Notes: a model not told the origin generated them from the sequence alone. A stretch of DNA of 8,139 bases from JBEINZ01 sp040377825 (GCA_040377825.1 JBEINZ010000144.1:1-8139); one strand, 5' to 3'; counted from the first letter of the stretch, positions 1 through 6,863 are shown. Made by a program: numbers and translations.

Positions 1-2
1 CG

Positions 3-179
3 CCATTCGGCATGGCACTGGTTTACTTACGCCGCGTCGCCCCGCCGGAGGTCAAGACGACCGACATCCATGTCGGGATCATCCCCTTCGTGGCGATCCC
101 GCTTATCTGTCTGGTCGTGCCGTGGTGGTGGCCGTGGCTGGCGAGGTGGCTTTCGGGCATGCTCAATGGGGTCATTTGA
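3..179 (+). CDS. TRAP transporter large permease (DctM-like), C-terminal end
   Basis: Only the last 58 codons and the TGA stop (177-179) are in the window. The translation begins PFGMALVYLRRVAPPEVKT, continues with TTDIHVGIIPFVAIPLICLVV, and ends in a Trp-rich hydrophobic stretch. The pattern 'GMxLxYLRxVAPPEVxTxDIxxGxIPFV' followed by a last membrane helix is typical of the C-terminus of TRAP large permeases (DctM/SiaM family). In that family the inner-membrane subunit moves organic acids by sodium-driven symport with a periplasmic binding protein. The substrate cannot be told from this fragment. The gene ends 14 bp before the stop of the convergent kdsD gene, and no obvious terminator hairpin separates them. 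The 5' part lies outside the window. Confidence 0.8.
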   Translation, partial: PFGMALVYLRRVAPPEVKTTDIHVGIIPFVAIPLICLVVPWWWPWLARWLSGMLNGVI

Positions 180-193
180 CCCCTCAAGGGCAG

Positions 194-1231
194 TCAAATC
201 ACGCCGGCCCGCAGCAAATCGTGCATATGAACGAGGCCCACGGGGCGCTCGTCTTCCACGACGAGCAACACCAGGATCTTGGAGGAATTCAAGATTTCGA
301 TCGCGGTCGCGAGCAGGGCATCCGGCCGGATCGTCTTGGGGTTCGCCGTCATGATCTCGCCGACTGTGCGCTTCATCAAATCGTCGCTGATATGCCGCCG
401 GACGTCGCCATCGGTGACGATGCCGGCGAGCCTTCCATCGGGATGGACGGCCGCCAGACAGCCGAACCGGCGCTCGCTCATCAAGATGATGGCCTCGCTC
501 ATCGGCATATCCAGGCGCGCGAGCGGCATGCTTTCGCCGCTGTGCATCACGTCGGCCACGCGGCGAAGGCTCGCCCCGAGCTTTCCGCCGGGATGAAACA
601 CGCGATAATCGTCGGCGGTGAAGCCCCGGCTTTCCATCAGCGCCACGGCGAGCGCGTCGCCGATGGCAAGCTGCAGGAGCATTGATGTGGTCGGCGCCAA
701 CCCATTTGGGCAGGCCTCGCGCACCTTCGGCAAATGAAGGACAATGTCGGCCGCCCGGCCGAGGGTAGACTCCGCCTCCGAGGTGATCGCGACCAGCGGT
801 ACCTTGAAGCGGCGCGTATAGGCGAGGATCGCCGCCAATTCGCTTGACTCTCCGGACCAGGACGCGGCGACAACGATGTCGTCGGCCGTCACCATGCCGA
901 GGTCGCCGTGGCTGGCTTCGCTCGGATGCACGAAATAGGCGGGGGTGCCAGTCGAAGCAAAGGTCGCGGCGATCTTGCGGCAGATATGCCCGCTCTTGCC
1001 GATACCGGTCACGATCACGCGGCCGCGCGCCGCGCGAATCATGTCGACCGCCTTGGCGATGGCCGGGCCGAGTTCGCTGTCGAGCGCCTCGGTGAGCGCC
1101 ACGAGGCCCTCGATCTCAACGGCGAGGCTGCGTCGGGCGGAGGCGAGATAGGGACTGTCGAGATCCGCGATCCCCGAGGTCGCCGCCGTCAACCCGTTGG
1201 TCCCAATCCGTCGCGCCATCGGCCGGTTCAT
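194..1231 (-). CDS. kdsD: KpsF/GutQ-type arabinose-5-phosphate isomerase
   Basis: A 345-residue sugar-phosphate isomerase. The family converts D-ribulose-5-phosphate to D-arabinose-5-phosphate in the cytoplasm, the first committed step to KDO for lipopolysaccharide core (or capsule). The order is an N-terminal SIS domain (about 45-200) and two CBS domains (about 225-280 and 290-345). Visible signatures are GIGKSGHICRK (76-86, with K79), HPSEASHGDLGM (102-113), ASWSGESSEL (123-132) and FHPGGKLGASL (212-222, with H213), all standard for functional KdsD/KpsF. I chose the ATG at 1231 because a GAGG Shine-Dalgarno motif sits 5 nt upstream; a GTG at 1285 would add 18 residues without homology. The gene is convergent with the TRAP permease and divergent from the porin. 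A capsule-specific KpsF role is possible, but no capsule genes are visible here. Confidence 0.93.
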   Translation of the reverse strand: MNRPMARRIGTNGLTAATSGIADLDSPYLASARRSLAVEIEGLVALTEALDSELGPAIAKAVDMIRAARGRVIVTGIGKSGHICRKIAATFASTGTPAYFVHPSEASHGDLGMVTADDIVVAASWSGESSELAAILAYTRRFKVPLVAITSEAESTLGRAADIVLHLPKVREACPNGLAPTTSMLLQLAIGDALAVALMESRGFTADDYRVFHPGGKLGASLRRVADVMHSGESMPLARLDMPMSEAIILMSERRFGCLAAVHPDGRLAGIVTDGDVRRHISDDLMKRTVGEIMTANPKTIRPDALLATAIEILNSSKILVLLVVEDERPVGLVHMHDLLRAGVI

Positions 1232-1236
1232 GTTTG

Positions 1237-1240
1237 CCTC
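1237..1240 (-). promoter_or_regulatory. Shine-Dalgarno site that sets the kdsD start
   Basis: On the minus strand GAGG lies 5 nt before the ATG at 1231. This favours that codon over the upstream in-frame GTG at 1285, which would place the site inside the coding region. Confidence 0.5.
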
Positions 1241-1359
1241 GGATCTCGCGTTCGCGTCATGGCTTAGCCAGCCTGAAACCGGCACTCGGCCTGTCGCGTT
1301 CTAGCACGTTTCCGCTCATGGTGAAGACCGAGCCTGACGGGCATTCATATGTCCGCACG

Positions 1360-1380
1360 CCCGCCGCTCCATTCGGCGGG
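1360..1380. repeat. GC-rich inverted repeat in the kdsD/porin divergent region
   Basis: CCCGCCG (1360-1366) and CGGCGGG (1374-1380) form a perfect 7-bp stem with a 7-nt loop. It lies in the shared upstream region of two divergent genes. No T-tract follows on either strand, so it is not a classic intrinsic terminator. It could be an operator or a 5'-leader hairpin; its function is unknown. Confidence 0.4.
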
Positions 1381-1397
1381 GCTAGGCCGGTGAAATG

Positions 1398-1416
1398 GTT
1401 ACCTTGCGTTAACCAT
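1398..1416 (+). promoter_or_regulatory. Possible CtrA-type site upstream of the porin
   Basis: GTTACC (1398-1403) is followed by TTAACCAT (1409-1416). TTAACC-type half-sites in pairs are the hallmark of the alphaproteobacterial cell-cycle regulator CtrA, whose consensus is TTAA-N7-TTAA. The spacing here is one base short and the first half-site is imperfect, so this is a weak candidate. A similar string occurs at 4084-4100 upstream of the transglycosylase gene. Confidence 0.25.
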
Positions 1417-1461
1417 AAGCGTTTACGATTTGCTAAGCATATTTAAACAGGAATATCAGCC

Positions 1462-2937
1462 CTGCGGCTCCAACACGCGCCCCGCCGTCGGCCAATCGCC
1501 GTCGCGATCCTTGCAATCCTGTCGCTCGGTTCCACGCCGTTGGCGGCTCAGGATGCCGCGAGCAATGCGGCCGCGCGGCTCAAGGGCAGTCTCGGCGCCG
1601 TTGATTCGGCTGCCGCCAATTCGCCGCAGACAGCTCTCCCGAATGTCGAGGTCACCGGCGCCGCCGGTTCGGCCAAGCCGAGGACCCCTCCAAAGCCGCC
1701 CGGCCCGGTTCAACCGGTCCGTCCCCTTGCCCCGGTCGCGAGCCAAGCGGCGTCGCAAGCGCCGAACGCCGCCAGTGGCCTCGCTCCGGAAGACCCATTC
1801 GCCGAGGAGGATGCCTTCGCGCCGATCGGCATCCGCACGCCCGGTCTCCTCTGGCGTCCATCGATCGAGACAGGATTCGGCTTCACCAGCAATATGGAGG
1901 GGGCGGCCGGCGGCAAGAGCGGTGCCCTGGCGACGATCTCTCCGTCGCTCGATGTGACATCCGATTGGTCGCGCCATTCGCTCGGCCTCGCCTTGCGCGG
2001 CAGCTATTCCGCCTATCCGACCGCGCGTGATCTGAACCGTCCCGCCGGCTCGGCCGTCGCCACCGGCCGCGTCGATCTTTCCGAGGGCATGCGGATCGAT
2101 CTGAAAGGCGGCTACTCCACCAGCCGGGAGGCGGCGTCGAGCGCGGAAAACCCGGCGGGCACGGTGGTTCCATCGACCGTGCAAGGCCTGACGGCCTCCG
2201 CCGCTTTCACCCGCGACATAGGCCTGTTCGCGGTCACCTTACGGACCGATATCGCCAACACGACCTATTCCGGCGGCACGCTTTCGGGCGGCGGCGCGAT
2301 CGCAAGCGCAAGCCAGCGCGACAATACGACGACCGATGCCGCCTTCAGGGTCGGCTATGCGATGTCCGAGGCGATCAAGCCCTTCGTGGAAGTGCTGGGC
2401 ACGCACCGCGCCTATCGTAATGCCGCCGTCGCCTCGATCCGCGACGCCAATGGCTACGGCCTGCGCGGCGGGCTCGATCTCGATTTCGGGCCGATCCTTG
2501 GTGGCGACATTGCCGTCGGCTGGTCGAGCGAGAAGCCGGTATCCGCGACGCTTCGCGAACTCTCCGGCGCGACGGTCGATGCCTCGCTCGTCTGGTCGCC
2601 GACGCGCCTGACCAAGGTTCAAGTCACCGCGCGGACCGGCTTTGATCCGACGACGCTCGCCGGCTCGCCCGGATCGATCACGCGCTCGGCCGCCGTCACC
2701 GTCTCGCAATCGGTCCGCCGCGATCTGACGGCCGAAGTCGGCGCGGAAGTGAGCCAGCGCGACTATGTCGGCATCGAGCGGCAGGGGCAGACGATCGGAG
2801 GAAGCGCCCTGATGCGCTGGGCGCTCAATCCGATGTTCGGCACCTACGTGAAAGGCAGCTATGACCACGTCAATGAAAGCGTCGGCGAGGACTACGAGAC
2901 GGCGACGGTCATGGTCGGCTTCAGGGCGCAAAAATAA
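1462..2937 (+). CDS. Outer-membrane beta-barrel protein, BBP2/DUF2320-like
   Basis: Probable outer-membrane barrel of the 'putative beta-barrel porin 2' type. After the signal peptide comes a Pro/Ala-rich linker of about 70 residues. The remaining 360 or so residues, from about IGIRTPGLLWRPSIETGFGF, alternate polar and hydrophobic residues with many short Gly/Asp/Asn turns. They end in ETATVMVGFRAQK, as expected of a final barrel strand. The start is problematic. The first ATG/GTG/TTG in frame is TTG 1540, but in-frame codons before it encode a clear signal peptide: arginines (RRRP), hydrophobic core IAVAILAILSLG, and a PLAA|Q cleavage site. The frame is open back to TAA 1444-1446. I therefore give CTG 1462, with AGGA (1448-1451) 10 nt upstream, as provisional start; the protein is then 491 residues. 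A sequencing error or ATA 1453 are alternatives. The coding region is solid; the substrate is unknown. Confidence 0.78.
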   Translation: MRLQHAPRRRPIAVAILAILSLGSTPLAAQDAASNAAARLKGSLGAVDSAAANSPQTALPNVEVTGAAGSAKPRTPPKPPGPVQPVRPLAPVASQAASQAPNAASGLAPEDPFAEEDAFAPIGIRTPGLLWRPSIETGFGFTSNMEGAAGGKSGALATISPSLDVTSDWSRHSLGLALRGSYSAYPTARDLNRPAGSAVATGRVDLSEGMRIDLKGGYSTSREAASSAENPAGTVVPSTVQGLTASAAFTRDIGLFAVTLRTDIANTTYSGGTLSGGGAIASASQRDNTTTDAAFRVGYAMSEAIKPFVEVLGTHRAYRNAAVASIRDANGYGLRGGLDLDFGPILGGDIAVGWSSEKPVSATLRELSGATVDASLVWSPTRLTKVQVTARTGFDPTTLAGSPGSITRSAAVTVSQSVRRDLTAEVGAEVSQRDYVGIERQGQTIGGSALMRWALNPMFGTYVKGSYDHVNESVGEDYETATVMVGFRAQK

Positions 2938-3015
2938 CTTCAGGCCACAGAAGTGACTTCAGGCCACAGAAGTGACTTCAGGCCACAGAAGTGACTTCAG
3001 GCCACAGAAGTGACT
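2937..3015. repeat. Four perfect tandem copies of a 19-bp repeat
   Basis: The unit ACTTCAGGCCACAGAAGTG occurs four times without change (2937-2955, 2956-2974, 2975-2993, 2994-3012), followed by a partial ACT (3013-3015). Each unit carries an inverted repeat, ACTTC with GAAGT around an 8-nt loop. Each junction carries the palindrome-like GAAGTGACTTC. The array occupies almost the whole gap between the convergent porin and galU genes: its first base is the last base of the porin stop codon, and it ends 4 bp before the galU stop. The period is not a multiple of three and there are no unique spacers, so it is neither coding nor CRISPR. It may be a slippage-prone minisatellite, a binding-site array, or a set of weak hairpins ending both transcripts. 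Confidence 0.95.
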
Positions 3016-3019
3016 GGGT

Positions 3020-3895
3020 TCAGCGTTTCAGCAAAGCCTCGATCTCGCCTCGGAACTCGTCCGAAAGCTCCGGGCGCGTGAGCCCGTAGGCGACATTGGC
3101 CATCAGGAAGCCGATCTTCGCGCCGCAGTCGAAGGTGCGCCCGTTAAAGCGCATGCCCCAAAAATCCTGCTCGCCCATCAGCCGGATCATGGCATCCGTC
3201 AACTGGATCTCGCCGCCGGCGCCCTTTTCCTGGCGGGCGAGATGATCGAAAATCTCCGGCTGCAAGATGTAGCGGCCCGAGATGAACAGGTTCGACGGCG
3301 CGGTGCCTTTCGGCGGCTTTTCCACCATGCGGTCGATCTTCAAGGCGCCCTTGCCTTCGCCCGATAGGCCGACGATGCCGTATTGGTGCGCGAGTTCCGG
3401 CGCGCATTCTTCGAGCGCGATCACATTTCCGCCATTCGCTTGGTAGACGTCCATCATCTCAGCGAGGCAGCCCCGTTCCGCCTGCATGATCATGTCCGGC
3501 AGAAGCACGGCAAACGGCTCGTTGCCGATGATGTCGCGGGCGCACCATACGGCATGCCCGAGCCCGAGCGGGGCTTGCTGACGGGTGAAGCTCGTGGTGC
3601 CGGCGGCGGGAAGCTGGCGGGCGAGTTCTTCCAGTTCCTTTTGCTTGGCGCGGCCCTTCAAGGTCGCCTCGAGTTCGAAGGCGATGTCGAAATGGTCCTC
3701 AATGACACCCTTGCCGCGCCCTGTCACGAAGATGCAATGCTCGATCCCGGCCGCCTGCGCTTCCTCGACGATGTATTGAAGGACCGGCTTGTCGACGACG
3801 GTGAGCATTTCCTTCGGAACCGCCTTGGTCGCGGGCAAAAAGCGCGTTCCAAGCCCGGCCACGGGGAAGACAGCCTTACGAATTGCTTTCGTCAT
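3020..3895 (-). CDS. galU: UTP-glucose-1-phosphate uridylyltransferase
   Basis: A 291-residue cytoplasmic nucleotidyltransferase that makes UDP-glucose and pyrophosphate from UTP and glucose-1-phosphate. UDP-glucose feeds lipopolysaccharide, exopolysaccharide and glucan synthesis. The N-terminus IRKAVFPVAGLGTRFLPATK (5-24), followed by AVPKEM, is the diagnostic nucleotide-binding signature of bacterial GalU. Further family motifs are LGLGHAVWCA (110-119), LLPD (131-134), VEKP (191-194), GGEIQLTDA (228-236) and FDCGAK (255-260). The length is normal and no key motif is missing. ATG 3895 gives the expected N-terminus, although only a weak GAAAGA ribosome-binding sequence precedes it. The gene converges on the porin across the 19-bp repeat array and diverges from the transglycosylase gene. 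With kdsD it suggests a locus for surface-glycan precursors. Confidence 0.96.
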   Translation of the reverse strand: MTKAIRKAVFPVAGLGTRFLPATKAVPKEMLTVVDKPVLQYIVEEAQAAGIEHCIFVTGRGKGVIEDHFDIAFELEATLKGRAKQKELEELARQLPAAGTTSFTRQQAPLGLGHAVWCARDIIGNEPFAVLLPDMIMQAERGCLAEMMDVYQANGGNVIALEECAPELAHQYGIVGLSGEGKGALKIDRMVEKPPKGTAPSNLFISGRYILQPEIFDHLARQEKGAGGEIQLTDAMIRLMGEQDFWGMRFNGRTFDCGAKIGFLMANVAYGLTRPELSDEFRGEIEALLKR

Positions 3896-4025
3896 ATACG
3901 AGGGTCTTTCGAACTGGAGGTTCCATCGGACGGCGATGGATCAGGTGGTTTTCGCGGCTCTGACATGGCCGGTCCCGGTCTGAACCTCCTGCCAACTCTG
4001 CCGACGTGCCGTTAATCGATCCATT

Positions 4026-4045
4026 TGTCGGGAGCAAGGCCGACA
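4026..4045. repeat. Inverted repeat between galU and the transglycosylase gene
   Basis: TGTCGG (4026-4031) and CCGACA (4040-4045) are perfect 6-bp arms around 8 nt, within the 290-bp divergent intergenic region (3896-4185). It could be an operator for either gene, but arms this short arise by chance in GC-rich DNA. Apart from this and the CtrA-like site I see nothing distinctive in the region. Confidence 0.25.
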
Positions 4046-4083
4046 CGTCAAAGTCGATCAACAATGTTCCAAATTCGCGCTTG

Positions 4084-4098
4084 TTAGCCTAGCGTTAA
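4084..4098 (+). promoter_or_regulatory. Possible CtrA-binding site
   Basis: TTAG (4084-4087), seven bases, then TTAA (4095-4098) matches the CtrA consensus TTAA-N7-TTAA at 7 of 8 fixed positions with exact spacing, and continues as TTAACC. It lies about 90 bp upstream of the lytic transglycosylase start, a sensible place for cell-cycle control of a murein-cutting enzyme. Direct evidence is limited to this one motif. Confidence 0.35.
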
Positions 4099-4185
4099 CC
4101 GTGTTGCGGCCTAGGATTCCCGTGTTGGATAACTCCTGGCGCCCGACCGTCGCGCCAGATTTCCGTTAGCCTGAGGTTTGCGTCG

Positions 4186-5487
4186 ATGCAGTCCAATGAC
4201 CGGATCTTCCGACATGAAGCGTCCTTCGTGCCGCGTTCGGGTGGCGTGGCTCCAACCGGACTTTCGCGCCGAGGGCTTTTGGCTGGCCTAGCGGGGCTCA
4301 CGGCGGCGGCGATCGCCGAACCGGCCCGCGCGCAGGTCTCCGATTTTTCCTGGGACGCCTGGGTCGAGCGCTTCCGCGCCCGAGCCGAAGCGCGCGGCGT
4401 CAAGCGCGCGACCTACGACCGCGTGATGCTGTCGATCCAGCCGGACACCGACGTTTACAAATTCGACAAGGCGCAACCGGAAGCCCAAGAGCCCATCTGG
4501 CGCTATCTGAATCGCCGCGTGAACGAATGGCGCATCAATACCGGCCGCGAGCGCATCAAGGAACATGCCGATCTTTGGAGCCGCATCGAGGAGGTCTACG
4601 GGGTTGATCGGTTCCATCTCTGCGCGCTCTGGGGCATGGAATCGGCCTTTGGCGACGTGGTCGCGAACCCGAAGTGGATGCGCCCGGTCATCCCGTCGCT
4701 CGCCGCGCTTGCCTGGGGCGACCCGCGTCGGCGGACCTATTGGGAGACCGAACTGCTCAATGCGCTGGTGATTATCGATCGCGGCTGGGCGAATCCCTCG
4801 GACATGGTCGGCTCCTGGGCGGGCGCCATGGGGCATACCCAATGGATGCCCGAAGTTTGGCTCAACATGGGCGTCGATTTCGATTTCGACGGGCGGATCA
4901 ACCCGTTCGGCAAGCCGGACGATTCGCTCGCTGGCACCGCCCGCTATCTCGTGGAGCGCGGCAACTATAGGCGAGACGAAACCTGGGGCTATGAAGTCCG
5001 CCTGCCGGCGAATTTCAATGCCGGTTTGGCGGATGCCCGCACCACGCGCACCATCAGGCAGTGGAAGGGCCTCGGGCTGACGCGCGCCAATGGGCTCGAT
5101 TTTCCTCGCGCGACCGACAACGCGCGGCTCTCATTGCCGGCGGGCGTAAACGGCCCCGCGTTCCTCTATTTGCCCAATCTTTACGCGATCCGCTCCTACA
5201 ATCCCTCGACCAAATATGCGCTCGCGATCGGCCATCTCGCGGACCGAATCCGCGGCGGCGGGGATTTCGTCCAGCCATGGCCAGTGGACGAGAAGCAGCT
5301 GAGCCTGGAAGAAGCCCAGGAGCTTCAGACGCGGCTGACCCAACTTGGCTTCGACACGGGCGGGACCGACGGCCGCGTCGGCGAGAAGACGCAGAACGCC
5401 GTCCAGGAATGGCAGCGTTCCGTCGGCATGGCGCCGGCCGACGGCTTCCCGTCGGATAAGGTTCTCAAGCGGCTTCGCGGCGGTTAG
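4186..5487 (+). CDS. Lytic murein transglycosylase, MltB/SLT_2 family, Tat signal and C-terminal peptidoglycan-binding domain
   Basis: A 433-residue exported enzyme that should cleave the MurNAc-GlcNAc bond of peptidoglycan, forming 1,6-anhydroMurNAc. The N-terminus has a twin-arginine motif SRRGLL (27-32), a hydrophobic stretch LLAGLAGLTAAAIA and an ARA|Q cleavage site near 49. The MltB-like catalytic domain spans about 52-355. It includes LWGMESAFG (148-156), whose E152 is the expected catalytic acid, GAMGHTQWMP (213-222), and the family-typical SYNPSTKYALAIGHLADRI (337-355). A PG_binding_1 domain covers about 371-431. ATG 4186 has GAGG nine bases upstream and precedes the Tat motif. There is no lipobox, so the enzyme is probably soluble in the periplasm, unlike lipoprotein MltB of E. 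coli. The gene is followed after 66 bp by the SGNH gene on the same strand, probably as one operon. Confidence 0.93.
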   Translation: MQSNDRIFRHEASFVPRSGGVAPTGLSRRGLLAGLAGLTAAAIAEPARAQVSDFSWDAWVERFRARAEARGVKRATYDRVMLSIQPDTDVYKFDKAQPEAQEPIWRYLNRRVNEWRINTGRERIKEHADLWSRIEEVYGVDRFHLCALWGMESAFGDVVANPKWMRPVIPSLAALAWGDPRRRTYWETELLNALVIIDRGWANPSDMVGSWAGAMGHTQWMPEVWLNMGVDFDFDGRINPFGKPDDSLAGTARYLVERGNYRRDETWGYEVRLPANFNAGLADARTTRTIRQWKGLGLTRANGLDFPRATDNARLSLPAGVNGPAFLYLPNLYAIRSYNPSTKYALAIGHLADRIRGGGDFVQPWPVDEKQLSLEEAQELQTRLTQLGFDTGGTDGRVGEKTQNAVQEWQRSVGMAPADGFPSDKVLKRLRGG

Positions 5488-5540
5488 AGTTTGTCCGGGA
5501 TGGCTGAAAGTCGGCGATCCCGCTACACTCTCGGTTCACC

Positions 5541-5545
5541 GGAGG
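5541..5545 (+). promoter_or_regulatory. Shine-Dalgarno site that sets the SGNH gene start
   Basis: A perfect GGAGG lies 8 nt before ATG 5554. It shows that the shorter reading, which starts directly at a signal peptide, is right, rather than the upstream TTG 5491 or ATG 5500. Confidence 0.7.
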
Positions 5546-5553
5546 GTCGTTGC

Positions 5554-6813
5554 ATGCGCTGGAGCGCACCCCTGAAGATCTCGATGCTTATCGGCGCCGC
5601 TTTCGTGGCGCTTGCGTGCGTTTCGGCTCCAGCAGCCGCGCAAAACGACCCGATCGGTGGCTTCTTCCGTATGCTTTTCGGCGGCCAGCCGCAGCAGCGT
5701 ATTGAGCCGGCTCCAGTTCCTGAAAAGCCTAAGCCGGCCCGCCCGCGTCCGCAGGAGCCGAAAATCGTTGAAGTACCAAAGGACGCAAACGCCGAAGTCG
5801 TGCTGGTCATCGGCGACAGTCTCGCAACCGGCATGGCCCAGGGTTTGGAGGTTGCCTTTGCCGATACGCCGGGCATCGTCATTTCCAATAAGACGAAGCC
5901 GAACTCGTCGCTGATCCGCGAGGACGATTTCGACTGGGCCGCCCAGCTCCCCGGCGTCCTTGCCGACGGGCGGGTGGACTTCGTCGTGTTCATGCTCGGC
6001 GTCAACGATCGGCAGCCGATCATCGATCGCAAGACCGGCGCCAAGCTGGACGATGTCCGCTCCGAGCGTTGGGAGGTGCTTTACAAGGATCGCCTGCAGA
6101 AAATCGGCAAGATCCTAAAGGATTCCGGCCACCCGGTTTACTGGGTCGGCATGCCGCCGACCGAACGTCCCTCGTTCTCCGCCTTCATGGGCTACCTCAA
6201 CGAATTGGTGAAACCGATCGCCGAAGCGTCAGGCGTCGAGTTTGTCGACATTTGGCCGGGGTTTACCGACGACGAAGGCAACTTCAGCTATTCTGGTCCG
6301 GATGTCGACGGACAGGAGAAGCGGCTTCGCGGCAGCGACGGCGTGACCTTCACCAAGCCGGGCCAGCGCAAGCTCGCTTATTTCGTCGAACAGAGCATTC
6401 GCGACCGCATGCGCGGCGTGTCGTCGGCCTTCATGGAACCGTCGACGCCGGAGGCGCCCGCCGCCCAGCCCGTCCCTCAGGAAGCGATGCTGGCCGCCCC
6501 GCCGCCGTTGCCGCCGGCGCCATGGAAAAAAGTCGGTCCGGTCATGACGCTCGGCGATCCCGGGGAGGGCAGCGATCTGGATCTGGCTGGCGCGACCGCG
6601 GGCCTTTCGGATGCGGCGCGCTCCGGCTCGGGCATGCGCCAAGCGGCGTCGCCAACGGCTTCCCAGCCATCGGCCCAAGCGCGTTTTTCCGACACGCTTC
6701 CAGGCGGGTACCCGATGACCGAAACGCCGCTCTATCGCCGTCTCGTTCGCGGCGAGGCCATCGAGGTCCCGCCAGGACGTGTGGATAATTTCTCGTGGCA
6801 GCGCGCGCGGTGA
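5554..6813 (+). CDS. Secreted SGNH/GDSL hydrolase-like protein (DUF459 type)
   Basis: A 419-residue exported protein with a Sec signal peptide (1-29, core ISMLIGAAFVALACVSA, cleavage AAA|Q), a Pro-rich linker (about 47-75), an SGNH domain (about 81-287) and a Pro/Ala-rich, probably disordered tail. Block I is VIGDSLATG (85-93) with nucleophile S89; GVND (149-152) is block III with N151. At the catalytic Asp-x-x-His position the protein reads SDGVTFTKPGQRKLA (261-275): D262 is present but Thr265 replaces His. The tail ends in PLYRRLVRGEAIEVPPGRVD followed by NFSW, which looks like a conserved segment. DUF459 proteins are presumed esterases or acyltransferases of unknown substrate. The position 66 bp after a lytic transglycosylase gene suggests work on murein or another periplasmic glycan. 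The start at ATG 5554 is fixed by GGAGG. The fold call is firm; the activity is uncertain. Confidence 0.87.
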   Translation: MRWSAPLKISMLIGAAFVALACVSAPAAAQNDPIGGFFRMLFGGQPQQRIEPAPVPEKPKPARPRPQEPKIVEVPKDANAEVVLVIGDSLATGMAQGLEVAFADTPGIVISNKTKPNSSLIREDDFDWAAQLPGVLADGRVDFVVFMLGVNDRQPIIDRKTGAKLDDVRSERWEVLYKDRLQKIGKILKDSGHPVYWVGMPPTERPSFSAFMGYLNELVKPIAEASGVEFVDIWPGFTDDEGNFSYSGPDVDGQEKRLRGSDGVTFTKPGQRKLAYFVEQSIRDRMRGVSSAFMEPSTPEAPAAQPVPQEAMLAAPPPLPPAPWKKVGPVMTLGDPGEGSDLDLAGATAGLSDAARSGSGMRQAASPTASQPSAQARFSDTLPGGYPMTETPLYRRLVRGEAIEVPPGRVDNFSWQRAR

Positions 6814-6833
6814 AAGGCTGTTTAATCGATCCG

Positions 6834-6863
6834 GGCGGTCGGAGGCGTCGGCGGGTGACCGCC
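6834..6863 (+). terminator. Possible hairpin after the SGNH gene
   Basis: GGCGGTC (6834-6840) and GACCGCC (6857-6863) can pair perfectly over 7 bp around a 16-nt G-rich loop, starting 20 bp after the SGNH stop codon. There is no T-tract, so it is at best a processing or Rho-associated structure. Confidence 0.25.

Noticed and set aside
1430..1957. Separate 175-codon ORF starting at TTG 1430 and overlapping the porin
   Set aside because: Its product is Arg/Ser/Pro-rich with no motif and follows the porin in a shifted frame. It could only matter if a frameshift joins its first codons to the signal peptide, noted as an alternative.
1456..2184. Long minus-strand ORF (242 codons) opposite the porin gene, with another at 2239-2931
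   Set aside because: Both lie antisense to a well-supported barrel gene; their translations are Arg/Gly/Ala-rich without domain character, as expected for shadow frames in GC-rich DNA.
2937..3015. CRISPR array
   Set aside because: The copies are directly adjacent with no unique spacers, the unit is only 19 bp, and no cas genes are nearby.
5491..5553. Promoter or extended start between the transglycosylase and SGNH genes
   Set aside because: TACACT at 5524-5529 resembles a -10 box but no -35 box stands at proper spacing. The TTG 5491 and ATG 5500 starts lack the strong ribosome site found before 5554.
6069..6788. Plus-strand ORF of 239 codons inside the SGNH gene
   Set aside because: It is an out-of-frame shadow of the SGNH coding region. 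The composition is Arg/Ala-rich and there is no credible ribosome site or motif.
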